Below are positions 37,712-49,321 of a stretch of 64,000 bases of DNA, one piece after another. Below the pieces are notes generated by a model. It searched no databases, was not told where the DNA came from, and worked only from the letters and a program-made list of their open reading frames with translations. How positions within the stretch are numbered: the stretch's first letter is position 1; each line of letters begins with the position of its first letter. Source of the stretch: Marchantia polymorpha subsp. ruderalis. Its lineage: Eukaryota > Streptophyta > Marchantiopsida > Marchantiales > Marchantiaceae. The stretch is from NCBI GenBank assembly GCA_037833965.1, contig AP031354.1, positions 12,874,001 to 12,938,000 of the forward strand, given 5' to 3'. The position numbers were made by a program, and so were the translations under genes.

Positions 37712-39965
37712 CCGAGGTGAGGGGAGCCGGCCTAGCTGTCATGAGAAGTAGGTTCCAGTTCCTGCGTGGGTCGAATTCAAGTTGGCAAGTCTCTGCAGTT
37801 TAAGTTACGGAGCGACAAGGTCCTCCCTCCCGTGTCTGACTTGTTTGAATTCGGTGAGCCGCTGTGGCACGGCCGATTGCCCGCGGTTGCAGCTTCATCT
37901 GGTCGCAGATTCTCTGCTCAAAGTCACCTGCGGTTCATCGGTTTTTGTGTTCCTGATCCCAGTTTCCTTTCCTCGTACTTCAGGACAGTCCATGAAGACT
38001 TGATGTCATGCGCAGGCCGAAGAAGATGTTTCTAGCCTCCTGTCTAAAATCTTTTGCAGAGAGCGCTCTGATTATCATCTGTCTTGGCCGATGAAAGTTG
38101 CGGAGTAAGTGCCGAAAAGTGAGGAAGGGCGGGTTAAAGCACGACAGCAAATAAGGCACCATACGCTCGATGCAATTGCACGGTCTCTACAACGCTGATA
38201 ACCACTGCTGTTCTCATGGTGTGGGCCTAGAGTCGCAAGTCGTGTAGTTTCGGGAGCGGCGAATGTATTGTTGAAGTGAGGAGTCATTACCCCTTAAGTC
38301 CGGGTAGTTAGCTGTATGAGCCAGTAAGTAGCTCATGTCATGGAGGAAGCTCTGAGGTTTACGGCTCTGGACCATGCCCGGCATCGGGGGCTCTGCTGTT
38401 ACCCCTTGCGCACCCCATGAGCCCAAGGTCCAACTCGTGAATCAGTTGAGGCTTCTAGCAGACCAGCAGGCAGAAAATGTTGAAGGATTTGCTTGCGAAG
38501 CTCTTGAGCTAGAGTGCACATCCTGTGCATGGATTGCATAAATCTGCACTCAGAATTACTGACGAATTTAGGAGAAGGTTGAAGTTGAGAAAACCCTAAA
38601 AAGATTCTAACGAGGCAGACGAATACGAACTCGTTGATGCCCACACTTGTTCTTGGAAAGTTGTATACTAGATTTTTGAATTGTTGTAACATTTTGGTAC
38701 AAATACTTTGTTGTAACTTTATACTCACCGTCATCGTTCCACACGTTTTATCATGGCCGAAATGTCCTAATCTCAGCAGAAGGCGCAGTCTGACCGAGTC
38801 TTTTGATTGGACCTTTCTATGCTACTATCGTGTGCACTTTCTTTTCCCTTCTCTGGTCCGACTTCTTGTTCTTGCGAGTCACCTGAACACAGCTGTCTTG
38901 ACTTGCAGCCGGAGTTCCTCAATCACCTACTAATGCCCCTCCATTCATTTTTCTCCAACGTTGGAAGAGATGCACGTCTCACATGCCGAACTTGGTAGAC
39001 TAGTGATTATTTTCCACAACTACGTTCACTAGTTCTGTCACCCTCCCTGTGAATGAATTGTGACTCGAGTGAGTCGAAATGCACTCACTCGAGTCACTTC
39101 GCCCCCAGCTCCCGAAACCAGCTTATTACTGTATGTATACTCCCAAGGCCTTGGGACAGCTTCGAAGATGGACATTTTAGAAGCTACCTTCTTAGAAGCT
39201 ATTTTAGAGCTGAGTTCTTTGACTGCCCCAGCCCCATGGACGTTATTAGTCCCACCCGTCTAATGACTGGAAACGAAGTTATGCAGGAAAAAGGTGTATG
39301 AGAGGATCGACTGTTTCCAGTCAAGAGTTCCCTTTATGAATCTGCCCTGAATCTTGTGTATGGAATCGCACAACATGGACTCTGTGTTGATATAGTCAAA
39401 CCGCGTATTAGTCGTACCGAGTGAAAATGTCTGCAAGGCGGAAGCATCTCATGTTTCACTACTGTGAGCTATATCATGTTCACTACTGTGAGCTGAGCTG
39501 AGCACATTCTCTTTCTGGAGGCGCAGATGTACATGTATGAGTGGCCACCGGCCTGTCGTACTCGTCACGCATTCTGCTGGTGGCCATCGGCCTACAGCAA
39601 AATGCACCGAGCTCTTCTGAAAGAGGGCGGCAGATGGTGTGTATCACGTCTACTTCCATGCATTGAAATTCCACGTACGATCTAGGAAACGGTCATCGTC
39701 ACGTCGTACTTCAGAGATATCCGCAGGAGCAAGTACATCACGAGTGTGAATTTACGCTCGTTCGCTGCGAGTCCAAGATTGTGCGATCATATAGTTCTGA
39801 TGTTGTCTGCTGAGCCCTTGCCACCCAAAGTACACGCGTTTCCTGGTGGGCCGCTGATGAGCGCTAATCACGATACGGTCTGAAAGCAAAAGTTCGAGCG
39901 CAAATTTGAGGGCCCGTTTCTCCCTCTTTTCGGGTCATCGACGAACAGTTTCTCCGGAGCAATGT
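37712..39965. other. 3' flank of the trihelix gene, no further gene seen
   Basis: Only frames up to about 111 codons (38399-38734 on -) without domains. A perfect 15-bp palindrome at 39060-39097 is listed separately. Near 39455-39500 a local direct duplication of about 14 bp (CACTACTGTGAGCT) occurs. No clear poly(A) hexamer was found close after the trihelix stop. Confidence 0.4.
39060..39097. repeat. Perfect 15-bp palindrome, 8-nt spacer
   Basis: GTGACTCGAGTGAGT (39060-39074) pairs exactly with 39083-39097 around CGAAATGC. GACTCGAGT is locally self-complementary as well. There is no flanking target duplication. Confidence 0.85.
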
Positions 39966-39969
39966 ATCC

Positions 39970-40560
39970 TTGACATATCTGCTCGTGGCTGCGTATGATG
40001 ATCAGCACCAAACACCGAGACGGAGCTCACTGCCTCATCTTTTGATGACAGCAGAAATAGTGGGCGGCACTATGTCTAGGAACTTCGAGTGCCAAATAAT
40101 TCGAGGTGTGGCTGCTCCGGAGTATCCTTCATTGATTCGGGCCGTCTATCTTTCCCACCTGCCTCAAAAGTTGGAAAGCCCTCTAAAGCAGGGTGGAGGA
40201 ATGGACCATCAGGCAGGTGTGCGATGTAAAGGCTCGAACCATGCACCCAGCCGAGTGCCACACTTAAATGCCATTATTAGAGATGTGGGACTCGGTGTTG
40301 ATGATGGTGGCGGTGAGGCAGTTCCCATCCCACGATACGAATCTCACGGGAGGCCTCGGCTGCTTGGATGTCAGGAGGGGTGCATGAATGCAGAATTTCG
40401 GCAGGGAGTCATGGCGTCCGCACAGTCTGTCGTGAAGTCTGTGACGTCAAATGTCGAGATGCATACATGTACATGTTGTAACCACAAAGCCTGTGCTGGT
40501 CGGCTGACTTTATTTATACTATATTATACTAATATTGTTCACATTTTACTACCCGAGTGA
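39970..40560 (+). CDS. Unrecognised ORF, up to 196 codons
   Basis: The longest open frame in this gap, ending in TGA at 40558-40560; the first in-frame ATG is near 40045 (about 170 codons). No signal peptide or known domain is recognised. The middle contains GLGVDDGGGEAVPIPRYESHGRPRLLG, and the last 30 codons run into AT-rich DNA as a hydrophobic tail, which looks like read-through of non-coding sequence. In DNA of this composition an open frame of this length is unusual but not decisive. It may be a decayed gene or an exon. Confidence 0.22.
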   Translation: MTYLLVAAYDDQHQTPRRSSLPHLLMTAEIVGGTMSRNFECQIIRGVAAPEYPSLIRAVYLSHLPQKLESPLKQGGGMDHQAGVRCKGSNHAPSRVPHLNAIIRDVGLGVDDGGGEAVPIPRYESHGRPRLLGCQEGCMNAEFRQGVMASAQSVVKSVTSNVEMHTCTCCNHKACAGRLTLFILYYTNIVHILLPE

Positions 40561-41400
40561 TAATTTAAATATCCAGAGTTCCATGTCGGCCAAGTAGGAA
40601 ACGATTGATGTATCTTACGACTTCGTACCGAGTTATGCGTAGTACTCCATCACACAATTTAGTGCAATTCAGCATGAAACGTAATCGAAATATGCTCTTA
40701 AAGCGTCATATCACTATGCAGATACATAAAATACAATCAAAATGATTCCAAGTATTTATAGTGGCAGTTAAACTATGACATGTTAAATAAATTGTTAATT
40801 CAAATTATATTTTAATTCATGTTGAAGAAATATTAATTTCCATAATTTATATAATTATTCAAAGTGAAATTTTTTAACAAAAAAATAATGTCGAAAATAA
40901 ACTTTATTAGAATTGATACATGATTAAAATATAATTAAAAAAATAACTTTTATATTGATTATATATATATATATATATGAACTTGTTACAAATCAAATGA
41001 TAAAAATTTATATTAATTTCAAATTAAATTTTTTATGATTATCTTTAGTAAAATTTATTATTTAATTTACAACAAGGTATAAAATATTTTAGTTATCACA
41101 ATGAACATTACTAATGTTATATTTCAATCAGATTTCAATGATAAACTTATTTAGCGAAATAAATTTTTTTGTCGTTTTTATCTTTGTTATATGCTCAAAA
41201 TCTATTGTAGATTAAACTTATGCAAGATAATCCTCTAACTATTGATTCTACCACTAAGTGTAAAAACATACGCAATTCTAGATTTTCTCTTATCCAAAGT
41301 CAATATCAATATAATCATATAAGGATTTTACATTATCTAATAAACACTCAAACAAAAAATCACAATCTTTAGTACTTTTCAAATATTTAACAATACATTT
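40561..41400. other. AT-rich flank of the retroelement zone, with an AT microsatellite
   Basis: No gene. An (AT)9 run lies at 40961-40978. The segment probably includes the decayed 3' end of the copia copy to its right (on the - strand), but no LTR border could be placed. Confidence 0.45.
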
Positions 41401-43189
41401 CACAACTTACTAATGAAACTTTTCAAGATTCAACATGTAATTGCTCATATTGTCCACTGCTAGAACAATATCATACTTTGTACACACCATTAAATACATA
41501 AGGTTGCCAATGACTTGGTCATAAGTAACATAAGATAATTTTCATTATTTCAATGACATCAGTTGAACAATGAACGGTAGAAAGTTTGAAACATATTGCA
41601 AAAGAAGTCCATACTACTCTAATGTTTGCTGTAACATGAAGGTTTGAAGAAAAACTTAAAGATGAAACTTAAACCCTGAATATGAGATATCTTGTATATG
41701 TTTACCTTCCGGTTACATATACTTCAAACACATACACATAATGTATTCTTCCCACCATCCAATACTCTACTAGTGGTAATGGATTGATGACATGGCGGAC
41801 ATACCTAATGAACACACAGATTACTAACATGTCGCTCCCAAGTAACACATTCAATTATTATTTAACAAGCACACGGATTGATGACATGTCACTACTAACT
41901 AACACTAACTCCTAACTAACTAATTTGCACATTCAACTATCACATGAATTGTTGACGTAACACTGAATATTTCACTATCATCTACCCTAATCAATCTTGA
42001 ATACTCTCTACTTTCATTTTAACAAACTAAAGATGATTACATCTGTCGTGTTGAAGCTTTCAAGTGTAAGTTGAATGTTTGGTTGTTCTATGATTCATGG
42101 ATTTATTGTAGTTACCAAACTTTGAGTAATTAGCTAAAATTTTCATTGAATATAAAATCAATATGTTTAGTGCTCAATCTAGTCGTTTGTTTATGGAAAA
42201 GTACTTGACTTCTCTAAACTATAGCTTCTTCTTCTCTAAATACATAGAAATGACCATCCCTAATTTTCTCTTATATTACTCTAAATATAATCAATCAAAG
42301 AAGTTCAATTGATTCAATCTCTCATGTTGATTGTAAACTTCAAGAAATTCTTGCCTTTATTTGCGTCGAAGTGTTTCTTCGCCAAGATGAGCATATCATC
42401 GACGATATTGAATAATAAGATTTTTTTTATATTCTTTTTATGTATACATAAGAATCATACATACCACGTGAAAAATCTTGTGCTTCCATAAACTCAACAA
42501 ATCATACATCATTGCATAGTAGTTTGCTTCAATTCATATAGTGATTTCAACCATCTATAAACCAACTTTTGTTGATCTTTCACCTCAAAGGCAATAGGTT
42601 GTATCATCTAGATTTACTAGTCTAAATATACATATAGAAAATTTTGTAACTACGTCAATCTAAATCAAAACAAGATTAAATATTGTAGCTAGTTCACATA
42701 CCAGACCAATTGTAGCATATTTCATTACAAGTGAAAAAACTTCGTTATATTCAACACCTTTCTTTTGTGTGAAACCTTTAGTCATCAACCTGGCTTCAAA
42801 GATAATGTTTCCGTAATCTATTGGACTATTCTTCAGCTTGTACACTCACTTGTAATCAATCAAAGCCCAATACCTAGGAAGTTCAACTAGTTTCCAAGTC
42901 TTGTTATCAATCAATGATTACATCTCACGCTCCATAATAACAATTTACTCAAGCTTTAGCATTTAGGTTTCCAATATCAATTTTAACATCCTCTACAAAT
43001 GTCATAATGTTCAAGAATGGATGAATCAATACTCAAATCATATCTCACAAGAGCTCTATTATTCTGATTCCATGATCTCATTGTAGAAAATTCTAGTTGA
43101 TTTTTATCGTCGGGTGCATATACTTGAGGCTCATCAACAATAACATGTTACTCTAGTTTTTGTTCCTCATAAACTTGCTCCATATTGTA
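41400..43189 (-). mobile_element. Fossil Ty1/copia pol segment (linker, RT, RNase H)
   Basis: Read on the - strand from 43189 downward, the order is the integrase-RT linker, reverse transcriptase (about 42850-42300, including the start of the RT core near 42845-42660 and a YVDD-type region near 42400), then the pre-RNase H and RNase H region near 41600-41400. This is the standard copia order. The copy is clearly broken, with many breaks, and looks old. It is cut at 43190 by LTR-like sequence. Confidence 0.75.
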
Positions 43190-44250
43190 TGTTTAAAATC
43201 CAAGAGAGACGCAACAACATAAAATAACATGGTTCATCATCGGAAAAGAGGGCTACGTCCACCCAGAACTCTCAGCACTTTACTCTAGGTCTTGTCAGAA
43301 AGACGTCATGTACAAGGTGAGCCCTAAGGTATTTATCTCCAGTCTAGACGACCGTTCTAGCTATAAATAGCTAAGATCTGAAGTTACTGCTTAACTAGAG
43401 TTAATCTAAACAATCTTCCCTTTAACTCACGTTAAGGAACTGTAACCTCTATAATATACATTATTATTCCGCAGAAAATTCTAGACAAAAACATAACATA
43501 AGGCTACTCTTTACACAACAGTTAACTAGAACTAAGCCGTAGCCATAACAAGATAGAGTAATAACATAAAGAGCTAACTAAAAACCAACTAGCATAGAGG
43601 GAATAGAAATCTTGTAACCTATATTATTACTCCACGAGAAGTTCAAGGCAACTCTTTACACGAGAGTTAACTAGAACTAAGCAATAGCCATCATAGGATA
43701 TAGTAAATATGTAAAGAAATAATTGAAGATACTATGTTATCAAACTTTACCTGCGCTTTCCATGCATAACCTGCATGATAGCCCAGTGTCGCCTGAAACT
43801 TTCTATAGAAATAACTTTGACCAACACATCAGTTGGATTAAATTATCGTCTATCTTGACTAGCTCAATCACCAGAGTTTACCGTCAAGATTGATTTGCTC
43901 AATCATGAGAGTTTACCATCAAGATGTACTAGCTCAATTACCTGAGTTTATCGTCAATCTTGACTAGCTAAATCATCAGAGTTTATCATCAAGATTGACT
44001 AGCTAAATCATCAAATTTTATCATCAAGATTGACTAGCTAAATCATAAGAGTTTACCATCAAGATTGACTAGCTAAATCATCAGAATCTACCGTCAAGAT
44101 TGACTAGCTAAATCATCAAAGTCTACCGTCAAGATTGACTAGCTCAATCAGGAGAGTCTACCATCCATCTTGACTAACTCAATCATTTTTAAGACATTCT
44201 TGTCTGATAAAATACATGATATAGTTGTGCTTCACAGTACTATAATTAAC
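43190..44250 (-). repeat. LTR-like segment with internal minisatellite
   Basis: The first ~265 bp (43190-43455) are clearly related to 46195-46438. Both contain the sequence CTAGCTATAAATAGCTA followed by TTAACTAGAGTTAA, probably an LTR promoter block. The segment begins TG at 43190. TTGTA precedes it (43185-43189) and recurs at 44251-44255, a possible 5-bp target duplication. Inside are a duplicated ~150-bp block (about 43460-43740) and a 35-bp minisatellite. Copia coding sequence seems to lie on both sides, so this may be a solo LTR inserted in an older copia copy. Borders are tentative. Confidence 0.5.
43845..44186. repeat. 35-bp minisatellite, about 9-10 units
   Basis: Head-to-tail degenerate units of about 35 bp, consensus CAAGATTGACTAGCTAAATC plus ATCAGAGTTTACCGT, run without unique spacers through 44186. 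Units differ at a few positions each. It is embedded in the LTR-like segment and so may have expanded inside the retroelement LTR. Confidence 0.9.
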
Positions 44251-44349
44251 TTGTACCGTATACATCTCAATCATTAATCACAAAATGATCAAAACTTCCC
44301 CACAACTACATACGTGAATAAAACTTTTCACTTGTCGGTACAAAGATCA

Positions 44350-46180
44350 TGAGAATTCTCCCCCTCTTTCAAGGAATAGTGCTCATTGAAAGACACACAC
44401 CCATTGACATGAACCTTACAATCTATGTTGCTCGCAACTGGCTGTCACATGTGACTATCTATCTCAGTCACCCACAACTAATTGTGCCCGCGATTGACGG
44501 GCGCAGTCAACACAATCAACAGTCACCCGTTGACTATATTGCCCTGCCGACGACGTTTGATCATAACCACGTTGACTACCAACCACATTTGATCTCGAAC
44601 ACGTTGATTACAAACCACGTTCAACCTCAAACCATGGTTAACCGACCACAATAGTTTTAGCAACTACGTTGGTCATAACTACCGTGATTCATCTACCAAC
44701 CACAACTCCCTTTATAACCACGTTTGGTCTCCTACCACGCAAGGGTTCAACCACGTCCGCCACAACTGTGGTACCCCGATCACGTCCGAATGCGACTGAG
44801 GTCAAAAAAGTCAAGAAACTTGGGGTAAGGCTGTGTTGCATGCACCTACACTGCTCTCCTCCTGCGGGGGAAGCTCTAACCGCACAACAGCCCGCTGCTC
44901 GGGCTGTAGCATACCTCTCCGCACCGCTCGCTTGCCCTCGTATGCAGGGTGCACCGCTGCCCTGTCTACACCCGCACAGGTGTGGAAAGCCCTAACTGAA
45001 TTGCGCGAGTGACTGCCTGCAATCTGATGCCCGATTGTCCACACGCTTACTCCAAACACGAAGAAAGAGGAAGTGGCAAAAGTATCTTTTGTTACCAATC
45101 GGAGAGTCCACAACTCACATCACAATCCTGATTATCAGAGTATTGCGCGGCGGCTCTGAGCTGGTACAGCACGTTGCAGAGCCACTTCAGAATCTTGTGC
45201 CGCAGAGATGCTTGGCAGGGGAATGTCGATCACGCTCAGGCATGACAATATCTGGAAGATTCCTCCTAATGCCACAGAAGAAGCCATCAACAAAAAAGCT
45301 CGTATGAAAAGCAACACATTTGCACATGTGCATTCGTCTCTCCTTTGTTTTGATCTTGAATCTTTTACCAACACATATGTCTCAGGATTGATGTATTTCC
45401 CTACTTTCTTTCAACAAGCTTATAGGGAGGGTTCCACCTGAACTAGGTAATCGCTCCAGCATCCGAATGCTCGACACGTACAGCAACAAGCGGAAGCATC
45501 CAAAAAACTTCTTGAAGCAGTCACCGAACATGCAGACACTGAAAAAGGGAGTTTAGGACTTTGGTATACTGAGTGAACCTGAGTTTCTACCCATCAGCAA
45601 TCCAATTCAAAACTCCACTATCTCGAATTGGCCTCGAGCAAACTCAGAAAAACTATTTAGAGAAAAAAAGATACCTTGAACTTGACCTCCACGATCAGGT
45701 GAGTAAACACCGTCACATCAGTGACGAATATAAAACTCCAACCTTCGGAGATTACATAGATAATCTGAAATAAGACGAGCTGGAGCATATTGCAAGAAAA
45801 TGCTAACACGACGTTGAGCAAAATCTGCACGAGACCTTTGAGGCAGCTCGAAGTTGAAAAAACTCCAAACCATTGTAAGTTTCAAAAAACTCTCGAAAAA
45901 TTTCACTAAGAAATGAACTTGAAACTCTACTGAAAGCATTTTTGACAATTACATGTTAAACTTCAAAAAATAAACTCTAAGTTCTACTGAAAAATTTATT
46001 GACAGTTTCTAATAGTTTTATGAAAAACTTAAGTAGTTGAACTGTCTCAAACTTGAAATAAACCAAGTTGAGAAAAAAAAACAATTGAGTAAAACCTGTG
46101 AACTATTTGACTTCAAAAAAAAATAAAACTAAAAAACCTTTCACTCTAAGGAGAAACTATAAACTCCAAATCGAAAACTG
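44350..46180 (-). mobile_element. Probable internal region of an LTR element, coding content not recognised
   Basis: Lies between two related LTR-like segments and downstream (on -) of the primer-binding site at 46181-46192. A pyrimidine-rich run CTCCCCCTCTTTC near 44358-44370 is a polypurine-tract-like string on -. The interior includes a GC-rich patch (44830-45250) unlike its surroundings and a degenerate CCACGTT-rich array. No gag or pol domain was recognised, so it may be a non-autonomous or foreign-sequence-bearing retroelement. It is not intact in any coding sense. Confidence 0.35.
44549..44775. repeat. Degenerate ~17-bp array of AACCACGTT-type units
   Basis: About a dozen units of 13-20 bp each begin AACCAC or ACCAC and mostly continue GTTG or GTTT. 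Spacing is irregular but recurrent. CACGT is the core of G-box sites, so the array presents many potential bZIP/bHLH sites, though this may be coincidental to repeat expansion. Confidence 0.6.
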
Positions 46181-46192
46181 GCTCTAATACCA
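46181..46192 (-). other. Primer-binding site for initiator tRNA-Met
   Basis: On the - strand this reads TGGTATTAGAGC, one base different from TGGTATCAGAGC, the complement of the plant initiator tRNA-Met 3' end used by Ty1/copia elements. It lies two bases inside the LTR-like border at 46195. Position and orientation set this LTR-like segment as the 5' LTR of a - strand element. Confidence 0.75.
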
Positions 46193-46194
46193 AT

Positions 46195-46438
46195 TGAAAC
46201 GTCAAAACACTCCAGTGATAGGAAATAGTTGAGACACACAATGTAACGTGGTTCATCTTCAAGAAGAGGGTTATGTCCACAAAAAACACGAGCACCTTTA
46301 CTTCATATCTTGTCACGAAAAGACTCCTTGTACATGGCGTATGCCGAAGTATTTATTCCTAATTCAATGGCGACCGTCCTAGCTATAAATAGCTAGGACC
46401 CGAGGTTACTCTTTAACTAGAGTTAACCTCAACACATA
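46195..46438 (-). repeat. LTR-like segment (5' LTR of a - strand copia-type element)
   Basis: Starts TG and probably ends CA (CTCAACA), about 244 bp, directly adjacent to the primer-binding site. It shares the CTAGCTATAAATAGCTAGGA and AACTAGAGTTAA blocks with 43190-43455 but is visibly diverged from it, so the two are not a young LTR pair. The upper border is tentative. Confidence 0.55.
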
Positions 46439-46449
46439 TGCAACTGTTC

Positions 46450-48950
46450 TTCTAGTTACAATTACTCAAAAACTTGCTCCATCTTTATCGGATCTTCTCC
46501 TTGTGTCAAATCATTAATCACATAATGATGAAACTTCCTCAATGATTGGAAAATTTTTCTTGTCAGTATGATGAGCCTGAAGTTCACAAAAAAAAACACA
46601 CTTACTGACAATAACCTTGCATGGTACTGGATCTCATTGCCTATAAACCTTCACATCACTAGCATATTAAAAAAACTACATGTTGATGTAAGATGTATCT
46701 TAGTATTCATCTTGAATATGACAGTATGAACAAAATAATCAAAAAAAATTTGAACTATAATAATCAGCCATACTTTTGTGACTCAATTCAAATGATTTAA
46801 AAAAATTGATTGCACTAGAAAAAAAAAGAATTACCAAATAAATTACACTATTGATAGCTTCAATCCAAAATTCATATGGTAAACTAGATTGACTGAACAT
46901 AATACACATCTTTTTCACTGTTTGATTGATACTCTAGAAACAACATTCTATTGCAGAGTATAAACTGTGGTGAGATGACGAGTAATCTACTATTTTTACA
47001 ATTTTTCCAAAACTCTTCAATAATATCATTTTTTTTATTATACTTACGTAAATATTTCATCTTGTGTGAAATCTAAGCCTCAACTCGAACTTTGTAATTT
47101 TTGAAAATTTTAAACATCTCAGATTTGTGTGTGAGGTTATAAAATCAAACAAATCTTGAATAATCATCAATAAATAATACATAGTTTATCTTTCCAAAGA
47201 GTGAAGTTTTAGAACAATCTCACCACACGTAACTATGAACATAATCAATTTACTCCTTGAAACTATGAGTCTCAACATCAACACCATTCCATGACACAAA
47301 GTTTGCAAAATTTCAAACTAACTTTAACCATGTCAGATAACAATTAACTTTCCTCTTGGAGTAACATGTACATATTACTCATGTGTAGACATGGTTTATT
47401 TAGGCGATCGTATACTGAGGGGCAAAATAAGTTAAAGTGTAGATCTTTCTAGCTTCTAAAAAACCGTAGAATCTAGTATTCAATTCGTTTGGAATTGAAG
47501 CGTGGAAGATTTTAGCCATTGAACTGTGAAACAATTATCACGTCAATTTCATAGTTCATCGAGTTGTAATCCAAAGTTTGTAAAATAAATTTTCTCTTGC
47601 TCAAGAGACTTGGAGCTCCACTTCAAGTTTTGCGTGATGATGATTCTCTCTACCTCTAAACTCCTCACTTGCTCTCAAGTCCATTCAATGCGACTTTTAG
47701 CACCAAAACGCCTAAATTAATTTTTTTGATGCGATTAGATTAACCTAATTTAGGTGATTAAGACAACTAACTAATATAATCCAGTCTGCTCATGTGTATC
47801 TAGTGTAAAATGCCACACATACAAAATCTCAACTTAAGATTTATTTAACTTTCTCACAAACGGTATTGCTTTATAGCAAGTATCAATTATTGTGCTTAAG
47901 TTTTCAAAGTATAATCTTATCACGTATTCTAAACTCAAGCACGCCAGTTTTAGAACTCCATTTGAGGCCGTGTAAGTCTAATATTCCAAGAGATATCAAG
48001 TTATTTCTCATATAAAATATTAACCTAACTTGAATAATTGTACATTTCACCCCATCAAACATGTGTATTTTCACAAATCCAACAACCTCAATCTTACAAG
48101 GTGTATCATTTTCTACAAGGACTGATCCGTTTGATACTCACAAAAACAAAAAAAACTCTCAAATATAATATATGTGATAAAAACAAACACTATCATCATT
48201 ACAACACCTTTGATGTATTGCATAGAACATACCTCTAACATCACATGTCATCATCCAACAAGTCATACTTCTCCGTGTTGAAATGTTCAATCACATTTGC
48301 CAATGGAGTATTATATTCCTTTTTTTACGTGATCATTCTTGCCAAATCTCCAACACACCATCTTCTCTCAAGTGTCTTATCCTTGTACTTGGATCTACCA
48401 TTGGTACTAAAACGTCTTTCATCATTGTCATTACTGAAATATACCTAACTTGAGTTACATTTAGTATTGTACCAAAAATGGTTGAGGGAATAGATGATGT
48501 CATCATCTTTTGTTGTAAATCATTCATTTACAACCTCGTTGTAAGTGATAATTTGTCTATCACAATGGAGTAGTAATATAATGCATGCAATGAGCTAAGT
48601 AGATGGAAAGCTGTTCTCTAATCCAATATCTGCTTCTCAAGATTTTTGAACTCTATCATAACATAAACAAATGAGTCGATGTGATATTGGATCTTGGTGC
48701 AAAAATCTTTCATCTTGAAGCTCATCAATTTCAAGAAGGCGTACAACCTGTTAATTAGTTCCTTGTAATGAATTCAATGGTCAAATATCTCAAACAATTG
48801 AATTATCTTGTCATATTTGTTCACATGTTTCAAAATTGAAAGTTGTTGATGAAGAATGACGATACTTAAACCTTTTTCTGAAGGTTTTTCTATTCGCTAT
48901 TGTTGAAGGTAATAAGTTTCGCCCAAGGTTCATGATCTTCAACTTACTCT
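46450..48950 (-). mobile_element. Fossil Ty1/copia gag-integrase segment
   Basis: On the - strand from about 48900 downward: a gag-like region (about 48900-48500), a middle region near 48480-47800, the integrase core and C-terminal part (about 47350-46700), and the integrase-RT linker to about 46460. The order is normal for copia. It is clearly broken, with many breaks, and old. A 403-bp hAT-like element has inserted at 47388-47790. The missing RT and RNase H may be the separate segment at 41400-43189, divided from this one by later insertions. Confidence 0.65.
47388..47790. mobile_element. hAT-like non-autonomous element, copy 2 (403 bp)
   Basis: Flanked by exact 8-bp direct repeats CATGTGTA at 47380-47387 and 47791-47798. 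Its left end (GACATGGTTTATTTAGGCGA, then TCGTAT) and right end (GATTAACCTAATTTAGG and onward) match, with divergence, the ends of the 983-bp element at 52756-53738. No transposase is encoded. The lower similarity and weaker TIRs suggest an older insertion than copy 1. It lies inside copia-derived sequence. Confidence 0.72.
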
Positions 48951-49286
48951 TAACATATCTTTTCCAAAGCAAGTAGTAACAAATTCCGTGGTACCTTGGA
49001 ATCTCGTAATCTCCTCCTCCAGACTTACTTTCTGTCTTACGAATGCTAGAAGTTGTGGCAGTTTTTTACTTTTTGTTCTTCCATTTTTTTTCTAGGAGAT
49101 CATCAACGGTTAATAGATACTAGAAGAAAATATTTCAATGAGGAATATTTTATTAGAGAAAATATTTTGACAAAAAAAATATTCTGACGTTCAACAATCA
49201 AAGTCAATCTGTTTGTCCACCACTTGCTTGCCACTCCAAGTGTGGTAGCCAAGTTATGTTTGTATCCTCATCTCACTTGTGATGAA

Positions 49287-49321
<35 letters not shown>

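Noticed and set aside
43845-44186. CRISPR-like array
   Set aside because: Units are contiguous 35-bp tandem repeats without unique spacers, in plant nuclear DNA next to retroelement sequence.
45035-45441. Overlapping frames in the GC-rich patch of the retroelement zone
   Set aside because: A few gag-like word resemblances were noticed but are too weak and spread over frames; no confident domain.
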